In this document: positions 1 through 11,517 of the stretch, in pieces
Layout of the letters: each line of letters starts with the position of its first letter
Numbering within the stretch: the first letter of the stretch is position 1
Source of the DNA: Meloidogyne chitwoodi
Lineage: Eukaryota; Nematoda; Chromadorea; Rhabditida; Meloidogynidae
DNA: 64,000 nucleotides
Direction of reading: 5' to 3'
Assembly (NCBI GenBank): GCA_015183035.1
Contig: JACZZP010000017.1
Span: 1 to 64,000, forward strand
Notes under the pieces: generated by a model
The model's input: only the letters and a program-made list of their open reading frames with translations
The model's database searches: none
What the model was told of the DNA's origin: nothing
Program-made: the position numbers and the translations under genes

Positions 1-1740
1 GTGATTTTTAAAAAAAAAATCAAGAATAAACTTGATAAAAAAAATTATTTATTTATTTTTTTTTAAAAAAAATTGGGCTAAAATTTTAATATTTTGGCCC
101 ATAACTTTTTTCATTTTTATTTTTTTTTAATAATTTTTTTTTCAGAATACACGACTTGTCAAGTCGTGATTTTTTAAAAAAAAAAATCAAGATAGTTTTT
201 GAGAAAAAAATTTTTGAAAATTTTAAAAACATTGAAAAATTTTTGTTTGAAAATTTTTTAAAAAAGTTCTAACAGAAAATCCATAAATTTTATTGTATCA
301 TTTGATAGAGCTCGATACACTGATTCAAATGAGCTATGAAAGAAATTCTAAAGTTTATTAGTTTTTGAGAAAAAAATTTTTGAAAATTTTTGAAAATTTT
401 AAAAATTTGGGGGGAAGGAATAATTCAAAGTTCGATAAAAAAATTTCCATCGTTGGAAATTTGCTGAATTTGGTATCATTCGAAAGAGCTCGATAAGCTG
501 AATCGAATGAGCTATGAAATTTAAAAATCTATAGACTAGTTTTTGAGAAAAAAATTTTTGAAAATTTTGAAAATTTTGTAAATTTAGGAGGAAGGAATAA
601 TTCAAAGTTTGATAAAAAAATTTCCATCGTTGGAAATTTGCTGAATTTGGTATCATTCGAAAGAGCTCGATAAGCTGAATCGAATGAGCTATGAAATTTA
701 AAAATCTATAGACTAGTTTTTGAGAAAAAAATTTTTGAAAATTTTGAAAATTTTGTAAATTTAGGAGGAAGGAATAATTCAAAGTTTGATAAAAAAATTT
801 CCATCGTTGGAAATTTGCTGAATTTGGTATCATTCGAAAGAGCTCGATAAGCTGAATCGAATGAGCTATGAAATTTAAAAATCTATAGACTAGTTTTTGA
901 GAAAAAAATTTTTGAAAATTTTGAAAATTTTGTAAATTTAGGAGGAAGGAATAATTCAAAGTTTGATAAAAAAATTTCCATCGTTGGAAATTTGCTGAAT
1001 TTGGTATCATTCGAAAGAGCTCGATAAGCTGAATCGAATGAGCTATGAAATTTAAAAATCTATAGACTAGTTTTTGAGAAAAAAATTTTTGAAAATTTTG
1101 AAAATTTTGTAAATTTAGGAGAAAGGAATAATTCAAAGTTTGATAAAAAAATTTCCATCGTTGGAAATTTGCTGAATTTGGTATCATTCGAAAGAGCTCG
1201 ATAAGCTGAATCGAATGAGCTATGAAATTTAAAAATCTATCGACTAGTTTTTGAGAAAAAAATTTTTGAAAATTTTGAAAATTTTGTAAATTTAGGAGGA
1301 AGGAATAATTCAAAGTTTGATAAAAAAATTTCCATCGTTGGAAATTTGCTGAATTTGGTATCATTCGAAAGAGCTCGATAAGCTGAATCGAATGAGCTAT
1401 GAAATTTAAAAATCTATCGACTAGTTTTTGAGAAAAAAATTTTTGAAAATTTTAAAAATTTGGGGTTGAAGGAATAATTCAAAGTTCGATAAAAAAATTT
1501 CCATCGTTGGAAATTTGCTGAATTTGGTATCAATCGAAAGAATTCGATAAGCTGAATCGAATGAGCTATGAAATTTAAAAATATATCGACTAGTTTTTGA
1601 GAAAAAAAATTTTTGAAAATTTAAAAACATTGAAAAATTTTGTTTGAAAATTTTTAAAAAAAGTTCTAACAGAAAATCCATAAATTTTATTGTATCATTT
1701 GATAGAGCTCGATACACTGATTCAAATGAGCTAGATTATA
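1..1740. repeat. 177 bp satellite array
   Basis: Tandem repeat with an exact 177 bp step: the gactagt marker recurs at 534, 711, 888 and onward every 177 bp to about 1420. The central copies are nearly identical and contain runs of gaaaaattttt and the conserved segment with gagctcgataagctgaatcg. A diverged variant carrying ttctaacagaaaatccataa occurs at both ends (about 191-335 and 1587-1732). Another repeat phase begins at 1 and restarts at about 166 (gtgatttttaaaaaaa). 177 is 3x59, so the minus strand stays open for over 300 codons; that is a consequence of the period, not evidence of a protein. Confidence 0.95.
150..168. repeat. short perfect hairpin in the satellite flank
   Basis: Arms cacgactt and aagtcgtg around a 3-base loop. 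It lies at the junction between the 1-166 repeat and the diverged satellite monomer. No function is evident. Confidence 0.6.
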
Positions 1741-2124
1741 TTATTTTATAATTTTTTTAACGTATCATTGTATATGCAAATAATCTTCCCAATATTCATT
1801 CAATATCTTAGCTTCACATATCACTTTTTTGTTACTTTCGTGTGCTGTTCCGCAATTCATACATATTATTTTGCTTGTTAAATTTGTTTTATTCATTTGA
1901 ACATTTCTTTTCTTTTCATTTCGCCACCAAAAAACTGCCTTTAATATATAATAAAGAGAAGAAAATTAAGATTAGTTATTTCTATATAATATTTTACGCT
2001 CAAAATTATTACCGACATTCGAAATTTGTGTCCATAAATTATGAATAATTAATTTTGACTTATTAGATAACACTTTAGATGATTGAATTATAGTTAGCGC
2101 AGCTGTTGTAGATAACTATATAAT
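1741..2124. other. no gene seen
   Basis: AT-rich sequence between the satellite and the 3' end of the chemoreceptor gene. The only open frames are short and lack recognisable protein content or convincing splice partners. Confidence 0.5.
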
Positions 2125-3445
2125 TTATTTATTTACAAAAAAATTTTCATATGGCTGAAAATATTTTTTTGTATTATTATATATTTACTACAATTGGCAT
2201 TATTAGAATATTTAGTTCGCCCAGAACTATCAATGAGTTTTGTTGCTCATGTTTTTGTAAAATAGATAAGCTTTTTGAATATATCCAAATTGAATGCACT
2301 AACAAAAGTCCGAAACCAAGGCCTATTTGTGTCACAATTTTTAGCAGAAGCCGTACACATTTAATGTTTTCAGCAATTTGAAAGCGATGGCTTAGTGAAC
2401 TAAATAAAATATAGTAATTTACTTTCCTATCGTTAAACAAAACTATAAAAATAATAAATCATATTAAATAGTTTTATATGATGATACAAGTATACCTGTA
2501 ATAAAATTTTATGTAAACATCTTGTTTTTCCTTGTTAACCTTTATTGCAGGAATTAAATAAATTTTCAAAAATTAAAATTTCTTACATTCAATACTACGC
2601 AATGAACTAAAATGAAGACGCTAAAAATTTTAAATTAATTTTTTTAAATTTTTATTAACATGCTTAACAAACCGTTTAACAATAGGTTCAAATAATGTTA
2701 TACTTAAAAAAACTTAAATTTATTACCAGAAGAAAAGAAGTGTAAAAAGCAGATGCCATTGATTCTTGAGTGGATTTTCTTTCAGCATTTGAAATTGACA
2801 ATTAAGGGATAATAAGTCATATATTCCCGGTAAAATGTCTGTCCAAAATTTGAGCAAGGAGAAAAACGCCAATAGTGTCCACTTTACAAATTTAAAAATT
2901 TTTATTAAAATTCTGTGTAATAATTAACTAAAATTGCATAAAGCCTTGTCAGAAAAAAATCAAAATTCTCGTTCTCATATTTTGTAAATTTGAATGTCGC
3001 ATATAATCTTTCCATGCAAATAAAAACACCATTTAGACATAAAAAAGCACAAAAATAAGCAGAAAATGGATTAAGATTGGGGCAGGTCACATTCTAAAGA
3101 GTTATTTTATGATTTATTAAATTTTATGTTTGCCAATTCTTTGTTAACAGTTGTCATAAAAAATTGGCTTAATGGAACTGCAAATCGTAACAACTGTAGG
3201 AAATTGTTCAAAAGTATGCAGAGAAGAGCATGCTTAAAGTTAGAAAATTGATACATTAAGTCTTATTTTGAATTAGTAGATTTTATTATTTTAAATAATT
3301 ATTAAACTACCGATATTAAAGTGCGCAGATTAATGTGGAAAACATCGAATCTCTTAAGTAAGTAGATAACTATCATCAGAAACATAGAGCCAACAAGCGA
3401 GACAACAATAGTGAACGTATAAAGAAGTCCCAATATGGCATTCAT
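2125..3445 (-). CDS. serpentine chemoreceptor, Sre/Srab-like (partial model)
   Basis: Reads on the minus strand from ATG at 3445 to a stop at 2125-2127. Exon 1 encodes a hydrophobic first helix ending in FDVFHINLRTLIS. A middle exon contains ICMERLYATFKFTKYEN, like the ER-x-AT...YE signature after TM3/TM4 in nematode Sre-type receptors. The exon near 2440-2210 has LSHRFQIAENIKCVRLL, like the conserved loop before TM6, then a hydrophobic helix; a short last exon encodes PYENFFVNK. Family assignment rests on these motifs. Exons between about 2440 and 2900 are not resolved, so I cannot say whether the gene is intact. Such receptors are expected in the plasma membrane of sensory neurons. Nothing nearby suggests a cluster; the other 7TM gene is 34 kb away. 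Confidence 0.6.
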
Positions 3446-4050
3446 TTTATTTAAATTTTGCACCAAAAAAATAATTTAGTATGTTCAAATGAATTTTAAA
3501 ATTGAGAGTATTGATTAGCAAAATAAGAATGTGCTAAATACACATGTGTATTTAATGGATTATTTAAAAATTGGTAACCTAGTAAAAGAATTTTACCCGG
3601 TTAATTTCAGCTCCGTTGCTAATGCCAATAAGCTAGAAATAAAAAGTGAAAAGAACAAACATAAAATATTGTACTAAGAAAAATTTAGAAATTTTATTTC
3701 CAATGAACTTAGAATTTTTATTCAAAAATTTAATTGTAGAAAATTACCTCTATCCATATAAGGTACAAATCTACTACGTCTTATTTACATTTTTGTATCA
3801 GAATATAGCTGATTTTTTATTATTCTGACAATAGTAACGTTAAGATAAATTATGTTTTACATAAACAATCCAATTCCTATCAATAATATATTTCATCATA
3901 CAATCACATGAATTATTAAAAATAAATTTTCATCAAATTAAAGAAATAATCTATTAGTTTATCGCAAATATCGTTGTAAGTCAGGAACTATTGATTAAAT
4001 TCTTATTGCTTAAGCAATTCTTTGTCATTAAATTTAAAAAATTACATTGA
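3446..4050. other. no gene seen
   Basis: Intergenic between the divergent chemoreceptor and MOCS2A genes; AT-rich, with only a 60-codon frame without recognisable content. Confidence 0.5.
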
Positions 4051-4388
4051 ATGAACAACGAAAAAGAATATGTTGAAGTTAAGTTATTGTTTTTTGGCAA
4101 AGCTCGTGAGATTATTGGCGTAGAAATGTTAAGAAAAAATGTACCGAAAACCATTAGAATAACGGAACTATACACGCTAATTTTTGAACAGGTATATTAT
4201 TTATTGATAACTTTTTAAAAATCTTTATATGTATGAAATATTTATAGATTTGTCCCTTTCTCTTATCTATAAGAAATTCATGTATTCTAGCAGTTGATCA
4301 TACATACTTAAATATTAGCAAGGATGAGGAAATTACACTAAATAGATATGCCGAAATAGCCATTATTCCACCTATTTCTGGAGGGTAA
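4051..4388 (+). CDS. MOCS2A: molybdopterin synthase sulfur carrier subunit (MOCS2A/MoaD-like)
   Basis: Two exons, 4051-4191 and 4248-4388, joined by a 56 bp GT-AG intron in phase 0, give a 93-residue protein. It begins with the ubiquitin-fold pattern VEVKLLFFGKAREIIG typical of MoaD and ends PPISGG, the C-terminal di-glycine that is thiocarboxylated and donates sulfur to precursor Z during molybdenum-cofactor synthesis. The length matches the family (80-90 residues). It acts in the cytosol with the large subunit MOCS2B. In many animals both subunits come from one bicistronic locus; I see no MOCS2B reading frame before or after this gene in the window, so the large subunit must lie elsewhere. 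Confidence 0.9.
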
Positions 4389-5043
4389 AATTTTTTGAAC
4401 CATTGATATTTCTGATAATATTATGTATTTATTTTGTTAATGTTTTTTATATTTAAATTTGTTATATAAATTTAAGTCGAATAAAATATTTCAATTAAAT
4501 AAAGAAAATTTTGCTGCTAACTATAAACTACATAATTCTGAAAATTATTTGGTAACCATAATATATATTCTTACACAGGCCAAAAATTATTCCAGTTGTT
4601 TTTTACTATTGACAATTCGCTAAATTTATTACGCAATTATTAATATTTTTCATTTAATTTTAAATTATGAATACCTAATTTACTTTATACTCTTTGACTT
4701 TACAGATAGCTTCGCAGATGACAAGTTTCTAATAATTAATTTATTATCGTTGACAATTTATTATGATTAATTTTAAAAAATAACTAAAAAATAATTTTAA
4801 ATTAATGACAATTACTAACTGTATAAAATAAAGCGAGCTCTTTCATAACTTCATTTTAAGCTCATAAAGAATTTTAGTTCTACAGTTTACTCACATATCG
4901 TGGTTAGCACAAAAATCCTATGTAATTGATCATGTAAATATTCATGCTTCAAGATTTGCGCAGAATATATATATATATAATATGTATATTTTATTAATAC
5001 TAACTTTAGCTCTATAAAATTTTTCTAAATTATTTTTTACAAT
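4389..5043. other. no gene seen; short AT microsatellite
   Basis: AT-rich intergenic DNA with an (AT)n run at about 4967-4990, just upstream of the glycine-rich peptide gene. Nothing else recognisable. Confidence 0.5.
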
Positions 5044-5362
5044 ATGCAAAATATTTCCCTTTATTTGCTGATCTTACTGATTTTATGCATTTTTATTTCG
5101 GATTCAATTGGCGAAGATAACTCCCATCTTGGACTTAAATTGTATTTTCGAATTATTAAACTAAATTAAACAAAATTTATTAACTTATTAGAATAAAATT
5201 AATAGTATTTTGAAATGATTATCAAAACTTTTCAGGTTGTTGCGCTCAAAACGCTGTTGTTACGGTTGTTTTGGATGTGGATTTCCAGGATATGGAGGAT
5301 ACGGGGGATTCGGCGGTGGATTTGGATTTGGTATAGGAGCCGGTATTGGTTTTTTCGGTTGA
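5044..5362 (+). CDS. small secreted Cys/Gly-rich peptide
   Basis: Exons 5044-5141 and 5236-5362 (intron gtatttt...ttttcag) give 74 residues. Residues 1-23 form a strong signal peptide (LYLLILLILCIFISDSIG). The mature part starts EDNSHLG, then LLLRSKRCCYGCFGCG, and a tail of GY/GF/GG repeats. A basic RSKR site precedes the Cys-Cys segment and could be a furin-type cleavage. The layout recalls nematode caenacin/neuropeptide-like antimicrobial peptides and other YGG-rich secreted peptides, but no family can be named with certainty. A polyadenylation-like aataaa begins three bases after the stop. Confidence 0.65.
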
Positions 5363-6357
5363 AAATAAATTGAAGTAACTAAATTATTAAGTGACAATTT
5401 AAAGAAATTAATGATATAGCTCTATCATTTTTAGAATTTAGGTTTATTCTTTATATCCTTGTAATATTTATATTATTTTAAATCCACAAAATTAATATGT
5501 AAAAATAAAATAATAATAAAATTTTACTTATTTGTTAGTGACTGTCCAAACTGTCATTATTTCATCATGGTGAAATAAACTCTAAAATTTATTAAAAAAC
5601 CTCAATTTATGTTATTAATTATTTGAATCGAATGTACAGACAATGAGACATAACTAAAAATAAATCTAACTAAATGATAGATTGTTTGATAGCTTGGTGC
5701 CGGTTTATCATTGATAAAAAGATTTATTTGGCGTTTCTAATCGTAATAGCCGTAAGCTAAAATTTTTGATTGAAATATTAATATATGTCAACTTTATTTA
5801 AAATTATATTTTTTAAATTTTGTGTTCATAAGAATTGCGAACTTCTATTTAATTAAACAGACAAGAAGATAATTCTATAATCTTTTACAATAATTTAGAG
5901 AATATGGTTCACATATGTTGACCTATTTTAGTTGATCTAGAAGTGCATAGATGTTCAATAGTTTTTTATAATATTATGACAATCATTATTTATTAATATC
6001 TTGTTTAAAGTATCGCTTATTAACATCACAATGAATTCAAATTATGTTTAAATCTTAAATTAGTATATATAGTTATAATAATTTAATTATTTTCTTCGCA
6101 GGAATTTAATTTTTACAATCCAATATTACAACTTTTGCAATTCTAAAGAGTACATACATATTTTCTCTATTAGGGTTAAATTAAGTTTTTGGTTAATATC
6201 TCTTCTTAATAAAAATATAACAGATAGATCGTACGGATCGGATCATCACTTTTTATTGAAGAGCCACTTCTCATTTCTTACATTGAAATATTTGTTTAAT
6301 CGTTTAAAATCACGTAAATGGTTATTAAATAGTTATATTAAAATTTCAAAACCAGAA
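5363..6357. other. no gene seen
   Basis: AT-rich intergenic DNA upstream of the astacin gene. An in-frame upstream ATG at 6256 exists, but the ATG at 6358 gives a better signal peptide, so I treat 6256-6357 as leader. Confidence 0.45.
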
Positions 6358-9300
6358 ATGAGAAAATTCATTATTTTTTCTACTCCCAATAAATTATTCC
6401 GAGTGATATTTTTGCTATTTTTGCGTTCTTCATCTATTTATCTACTTTCAACTACTCCAAATGACCTTAAAATTAGTAATTCATTTCATTCATCATCAAT
6501 ATTTAATAACAAAGTAACTTCAGCCGAGAAAATAGTAGATAATTAATTAGGCATTACTTGTTTAATGCTTTTTTATTTAAATATAGACACAAATTAATGA
6601 AGTTTTGGGTTCAGAATATAATGAATTAAAAAAATTATTGGATGAAATACGTATCGCATCACTTAAAAAGCATGGTCTATTTAATGATCAGGTTAGTCGT
6701 ATGTGAATTAAGTTTTGATAATTTAAAATACATAAAATTTTCTTAAGGATCCAACTAAACGTATTGACCGCCAACTAATTCGAAATAAATTAACTTTCGA
6801 CGATGGCACTGAAGCTTCAATTAATCGGCAAATTTCAGAAGACCTATTTGAGAATGATATACTTTTAACGCTTTCACAAGCTGAGGATATACTTCGTGAT
6901 ATTAAGCAATGTATTTATATTTTTAAATTAAAATATCGAAGCATATATGTTGAATTGAATAAAATATGAAATAACTCTAAAATTATCATTTCTTTAGCAT
7001 CTTCTAAGCTTCGAAGTCGTAGTGGAAGGCAAGCTATTTCAAATAAAAACTCGTTTTGGGCAAATACAACAATACCTTATGTATTTAATATGGCTCAAAC
7101 AAATGGTATAAAGATTTATTTAGGCTTAGTTTAGTAATCAAATATTTTCAGATGCATGGCGTACAAACATTAAAAATGCTCTCAAACACATCGAGTAATT
7201 ATCTTGATTTGTAGTTTTTCTTGATTTATTTTTTAATTAGAAGCCTTACTTGTTTTCATTTTGTGTATCACGATAATGAAAGAGGATTACAGAATAATGA
7301 CTATTTGCAATATTTCCGTGGCAGTGGGTGTTGGTCTCAAATTGGGCGTACCGGTGGCCGTCAACCAGTATCAATCGGTTATGGATGTGAATCTGTGAGA
7401 AAAACATAATTATGAAAATGTGATAAATGATTTAAGTTGGGAATTATTGCACATGAAACAGTCCATGCTCTTGGGTTATGGCACGAGCAGGTTTAGTAAA
7501 TTTCTTGGCCGTTTTATCATTAGTATTTTTTAATTATTTTAGTCTAGGACAGATAGAGATACTCACATTCGTGTTAATTTTGATGCAGTTATGCCTGTTG
7601 GTTTTATTATAATAAATTAATTTTCATAATCTTATTATTTTACTTATTTTTAGGGAACAGAATCAAATTTTGAAAAGAGATCACCACAATCTGTCGATAA
7701 TATGGGTCAACCATATGATCTCGGCTCTACAATGCATTATGGATCAAGGGCATTTAGTAATGATGCAAAAAGGCAAATTTTTTAATAATGTTGAAATTCT
7801 AACATTTTTAAGTTTTACAATTTTCACACGTGATCGTAGTTATCAACAAACAATTGGCCAGAGATTTGGTCTCTCTTTCAAGGATGCAAAAATGATTAAT
7901 TTACGCTATTGCACAAGTTTACACTGTGTTTTAAATATATACTTTTCTTGCAGAACTCTGTCAGGTTCAATTGGATTGTGATATAGGCGGATATACTGAT
8001 CCTCAAAATTGCGACCGATGTCGTTGTCCAGATGTATGGCGTTATATGGGGTTTTCAAGTTTACTGTCAAATTCTTCACTTGGCTATACCACCTAGAAAT
8101 TCGTTTTTAAAAATTTTTTCAAATTATATCATTGTATCTAAAATCGTACCATCCAAAAAACAAATTTTCTTTTTTCATTTAAAATAGTTACTTTTAGGGA
8201 TACACCGGCACATATTGCCAGGAACTAGAAAAAAGCAGTAAGTTTAATTTTTATATCATATTCGCTTATATGTAAATAAATACAAATAATTTCGCTGATT
8301 CCACAGTTGAATGATATGATACACATTATTTTTCAAAATAGATTCTAATCTTTGTCAAGAAGCTAGCGATTTAACTGCCGGTGAATGGTCTGGCACTATC
8401 TCTACGTCAGAACTCAAACCAGGGCTTAATTGTTATTGGAGGATTCATGTGACTAATGCTTTAATAATATTTAGTTGATTATTATTTAGCCTCAATATTC
8501 AAATCAAAGTGTTAATATAATCTTCAATAAATTGAATTTCCCTTGCAAAGACGCGTGCACTAGTTATTTAGAAGTGAAACACAAGAATGATAAAGTTTCT
8601 ACCGGTATGCAACTTAAAAAAAAACATGAAAAATTATTGATAAAAATGAGTTATTTGCATTTAAATTTTATAAGATAACGTTAAATAACATATTATTAAG
8701 GTGCAAGGCTATGTTGTGGCCTTCCAGAAAATATAATTTCGGATGTTGGAGCTGAAGTTATCTTAATTCTACGAACAGATAATAAGTTGAATTCAGGATT
8801 CGATGGCTTTCAGTTATCATTCAAATCAGGTGTCAAATTTTTTTCACTTAAAGTGCAAATTACTCAAATTTAGTTGAGGGACAAGTCACAAATACAACTA
8901 CTAGTGTAATTAAGGTAATAGAATACGGAAAAATTTGGAATTTAAATATTATTTTCATTTAAGCCCTTACCAACAACTACTACAACATCGACGTCAACAA
9001 CAATCACGACAACGCCTAAACCGAATGCAAGCGATTTTTAAAAATTTAATTCCTATAAAATAAATTTAGCCTGACGGTTGGTCCCCTTGGACGAACTGGA
9101 CTGATTGTTCAGCAACATGTGGTGCTTGTGGACAGAGAAAACGTGTTAGATCTTGCATAAATGGTATTGGAAAATGTACAGGACTCGATTATGAAATTGA
9201 GCGTTGTGCATTTACACCGTGCCCCTTGCCTGTGGAGGTGTCTCGATGTGATGGTCGATTGGCAAGTTCTTTTCATTTTTTACATTAAAGCTAAGTAAAA

Positions 9301-9976
9301 ATATTTTGTAAAGTTTGAATTAATAAAATTGATATTTTCATCATTTAGGTCATGCCCTGTGAATTAATGGAAGAATTAGAATTTGGTACTGCGTTAAACT
9401 ATGCCTCACTAAGACTTCACAACGAAGGTGATTAGCACCAAAATTTATTCTTTATTCTCAACATTTTTTTTAATTTTTAAAATTCTCATATTTAGAATCA
9501 TATCCTAGCAGCATTTCATCTTCAATGCTTGACTCAAATATTTTATTAGATAGAGATGGAACAAATCAAATTTCATTAACTACTTTAAAAAACGAACGTA
9601 GTAGTTTAATACAGAGATATTCTAGAGGCAAGAAAGTTGAAAGGCAACTTTGCGAAAAGTAAAATTTTAAATTTATTAATTAATTATATGTACATAAGAT
9701 GAAAAAAAGAATGCTTATGGATTAAAAAACTTTATTTCAGACGATTTAAGTATCATTGTCCCACTACATTATTAACAATAAGGTAAATTAATGCGAAAAT
9801 ATTAAACAATGCTTAATTCTAAATAAAGCATGGACTTTCTTGTTCAACGACACAGACGTGAAATTAGAAAAAACATCCGGAATGGCCCTACCAATGAATC
9901 AGGAGGACATCACTGTTGTGTTGATTACAAGCTTGAAAATGATATTTGTGTAAAAGAAAGCGGACTTGTTAATTAA
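6358..9976 (+). CDS. astacin metalloprotease with EGF, CUB and TSP1 domains (NAS-33 to NAS-38 type)
   Basis: Twenty-two exons splice to 759 codons in one frame. Order: N-terminal hydrophobic signal, prodomain, then a mature domain after the basic site LRSRSGRQAI. Zinc site HETVHALGLWHEQ (7450-7490) and Met-turn STMHYGSRAF are intact. An EGF-like module follows (CDRCRCPD/GYTGTYC), then a CUB domain (about 8342-8829), a Thr-rich linker, a TSP1 repeat starting GWSPWTNWTDCSATCG (9070-9261) and a basic, Cys-containing tail. This is the architecture of the C. elegans group that processes cuticle and eggshell proteins outside the cell. Three introns are GC-AG (7773-7812, 9027-9069, 9262-9348); retaining any of them gives an in-frame stop. 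The exact orthologue among NAS-33 to NAS-38 is not settled. Confidence 0.93.
7773..7812 (+). other. GC-AG intron in astacin gene
   Basis: Donor ag|gcaaat, acceptor tttttaag|ttttac, 40 bp. Joining the flanks gives NDAK-S-FTIFTRDRSYQQTIGQ, which matches the conserved astacin segment. Read-through meets taa within the intron. Confidence 0.8.
9027..9069 (+). other. GC-AG intron in astacin gene
   Basis: Donor ccgaat|gcaagc, acceptor aaatttag|cctgac, 43 bp. It joins the Thr/Pro linker to the TSP1 start PDGWSPW in phase 0. No GT is present in the interval that could serve as an alternative donor. Confidence 0.85.
9262..9348 (+). other. GC-AG intron in astacin gene
   Basis: Textbook GC donor ttg|gcaagt and acceptor catttag|gtcatg, 87 bp. 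The join gives RCDGRL-VMPCELMEEL. Using the nearby GT (gatg|gtcgat) creates an immediate stop after the join. Confidence 0.85.
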
Positions 9977-10293
9977 AAATAAGGATTTAACAGATATTCG
10001 TGTTTTTACAATGTCATACATTTATTATTCCTCTACCACCTTTTTATTAAAAAATATTTTTATATAATTTTTAAAATAGGTAGTTTAAAAGTGAAAATTG
10101 AGAATATATATTTATCTAATAATTAATATTCTTAGAAAGCGTTACTTTTTCATTGACCTAAATTCATTAATCGTTAGTGACAGCCATTATCTATAATATC
10201 CTTAACAGATATATTTTTTATTGTGCCCTCAGACATCATTAATTTCTCTAATTTTGTAATTTCTTTTTAAGAAAATTATTTAAAAAAACCTTA
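9977..10293. other. no gene seen
   Basis: AT-rich spacer of 317 bp between two genes on the same strand. Confidence 0.5.
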
Positions 10294-10867
10294 ATGCTTG
10301 AAGGTCGAATTTTACTTTTGGCTGGTATGATTTAGTTTTCCTTATTATACTTTTGTTTAATATAATTTTAGCGTTTGTTATTTCATCAGCGATATCAGAA
10401 CAAATAATACCTCATAAAATCCCTTATTGTCCTGTTTATTCTCGTCCTATGTTGCGCCCCGACGGTGAAGCACGCAAATGCTTGCCACATCAATTAAATT
10501 TATGCTTAAATGCGCTAGAAGATTCTGCACTTGTATTTTTTAATGAAATTTAAAATATAACTATTTATTCTATAAAAATTTTCAGATAGATACTAGTGGA
10601 ATCTGTTGTTACCACAATCAGGTCAACATTTTTAATAAAAATAATTATATTTTAAGGAAGTTTTTTAATTATGTTTTTCAGGTTGATTACTTTTGCTGTA
10701 TGGATATACCTGCTCGACTATGTCCATCTTATCGAAATGTTACCGTTGTTATTCACAACAATTTTCCTCATGGTCAATTCCCCGTAAGGTCATTTCACTT
10801 CCGGAAAGGGATTGAAAAGGAAATAGCAGACGAAATTCGACGCACTGCTGCTGCCAGTCGGAATTAA
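10294..10867 (+). CDS. small secreted Cys-rich protein
   Basis: Four exons (10294-10324, 10372-10532, 10586-10621, 10682-10867) join in frame to 137 residues. A hydrophobic leader (MLEGRILLLAAFVISSAIS) suggests secretion. The mature part has a Cys-rich core: YCPVYSRPMLRP, then a Cys pair about 15 residues apart, then ICCYHNQ and YFCCMD, followed by a basic, Cys-poor tail rich in R/H/F. The CC..HNQ...CC pattern resembles lustrin/Kunitz-type Cys-rich repeats in nematode extracellular proteins, but I do not recognise the family. It lies 317 bp downstream of the astacin on the same strand. Confidence 0.7.
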
Positions 10868-11190
10868 TTATGAATAAAAAATAAATAACATTTTTTCTAT
10901 TAATATACATATTATTATAAAATTCAAATGTATAGTCTTTATTTTATCAACTATCATAATTATGAATAATTTTAATATTTAATACCTTTGTGCGGAAACT
11001 TTTAAACATAACTTGATCTAAAAATAAATACTAGTTCAAGTTTATGATATTTAATTTATAGTATAAAAAGGTATGTATATCAATTATAAAATTAGAATAT
11101 AATGTTTATAAATATGATAGAATAAATGCTCTGAATATAAATATTTCACCGGTATTCATCGAATAAATATAAAAGTAAAATTAACCAATC
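10868..11190. other. convergent 3' region, no gene seen
   Basis: Shared 3' region of the Cys-rich gene (+) and the single-span protein gene (-); several aataaa signals near 10875. Confidence 0.5.
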
Positions 11191-11517
11191 TTATGGCCAA
11201 TAATAACAAATAATCATCACCATAAAGAGAATAAATGGAGCGCAAAGAAATGCCGATATGAAGATAATACGAGGCGAAGGCATCGAAATAGTAGTTAATT
11301 CAAATATATCCTTCCTGTATTCATCAGTTTTTGTTTTTGATTTTTGTTGAAGACGAAAATTTTTAACTAAAGAAAACAAAAATTATTTCTTTTAATTAGT
11401 TCTAAAAATACTTCTATCAGAATCCTCGAAAATTTTGTCGTTTTTTGCAATTCTTAAATTTTGACTAACATTTTTAACTTCGGTAAGATTAATATTAAAA
11501 TTGTGAGTAGTTTCCAT
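11191..11517 (-). CDS. small C-terminally anchored membrane protein, unknown
   Basis: Two exons on the minus strand (11517-11412 and 11366-11191, GT-AG intron) give 93 residues. Residues 1-60 are polar and Asn/Lys-rich. A single hydrophobic helix IIFISAFLCAPFILFMVMII lies near the C-terminus and ends CYYWP, so a tail-anchored or type II topology is likely. There is no signal peptide and no recognised domain. The clean splice join and helix support a real gene, but it is short and has no family support. Confidence 0.5.

Noticed and set aside
399..1364. Long repetitive minus-strand frame that could be a 321-residue protein
   Set aside because: It is the 177 bp satellite read in frame; no start context, splice or protein-like composition.
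1421..1717. 98-codon minus frame
   Set aside because: Continuation of the same satellite.
3646..3828. 60-codon plus frame
   Set aside because: AT-driven open frame without family features.
4389..5043. Second MOCS2 subunit downstream of MOCS2A
   Set aside because: No frame with MoaE-like content found.
9251..9262. GT donor gatg|gtcgat as alternative to the GC donor
   Set aside because: Joining it to the acceptor at 9348 gives an immediate stop.
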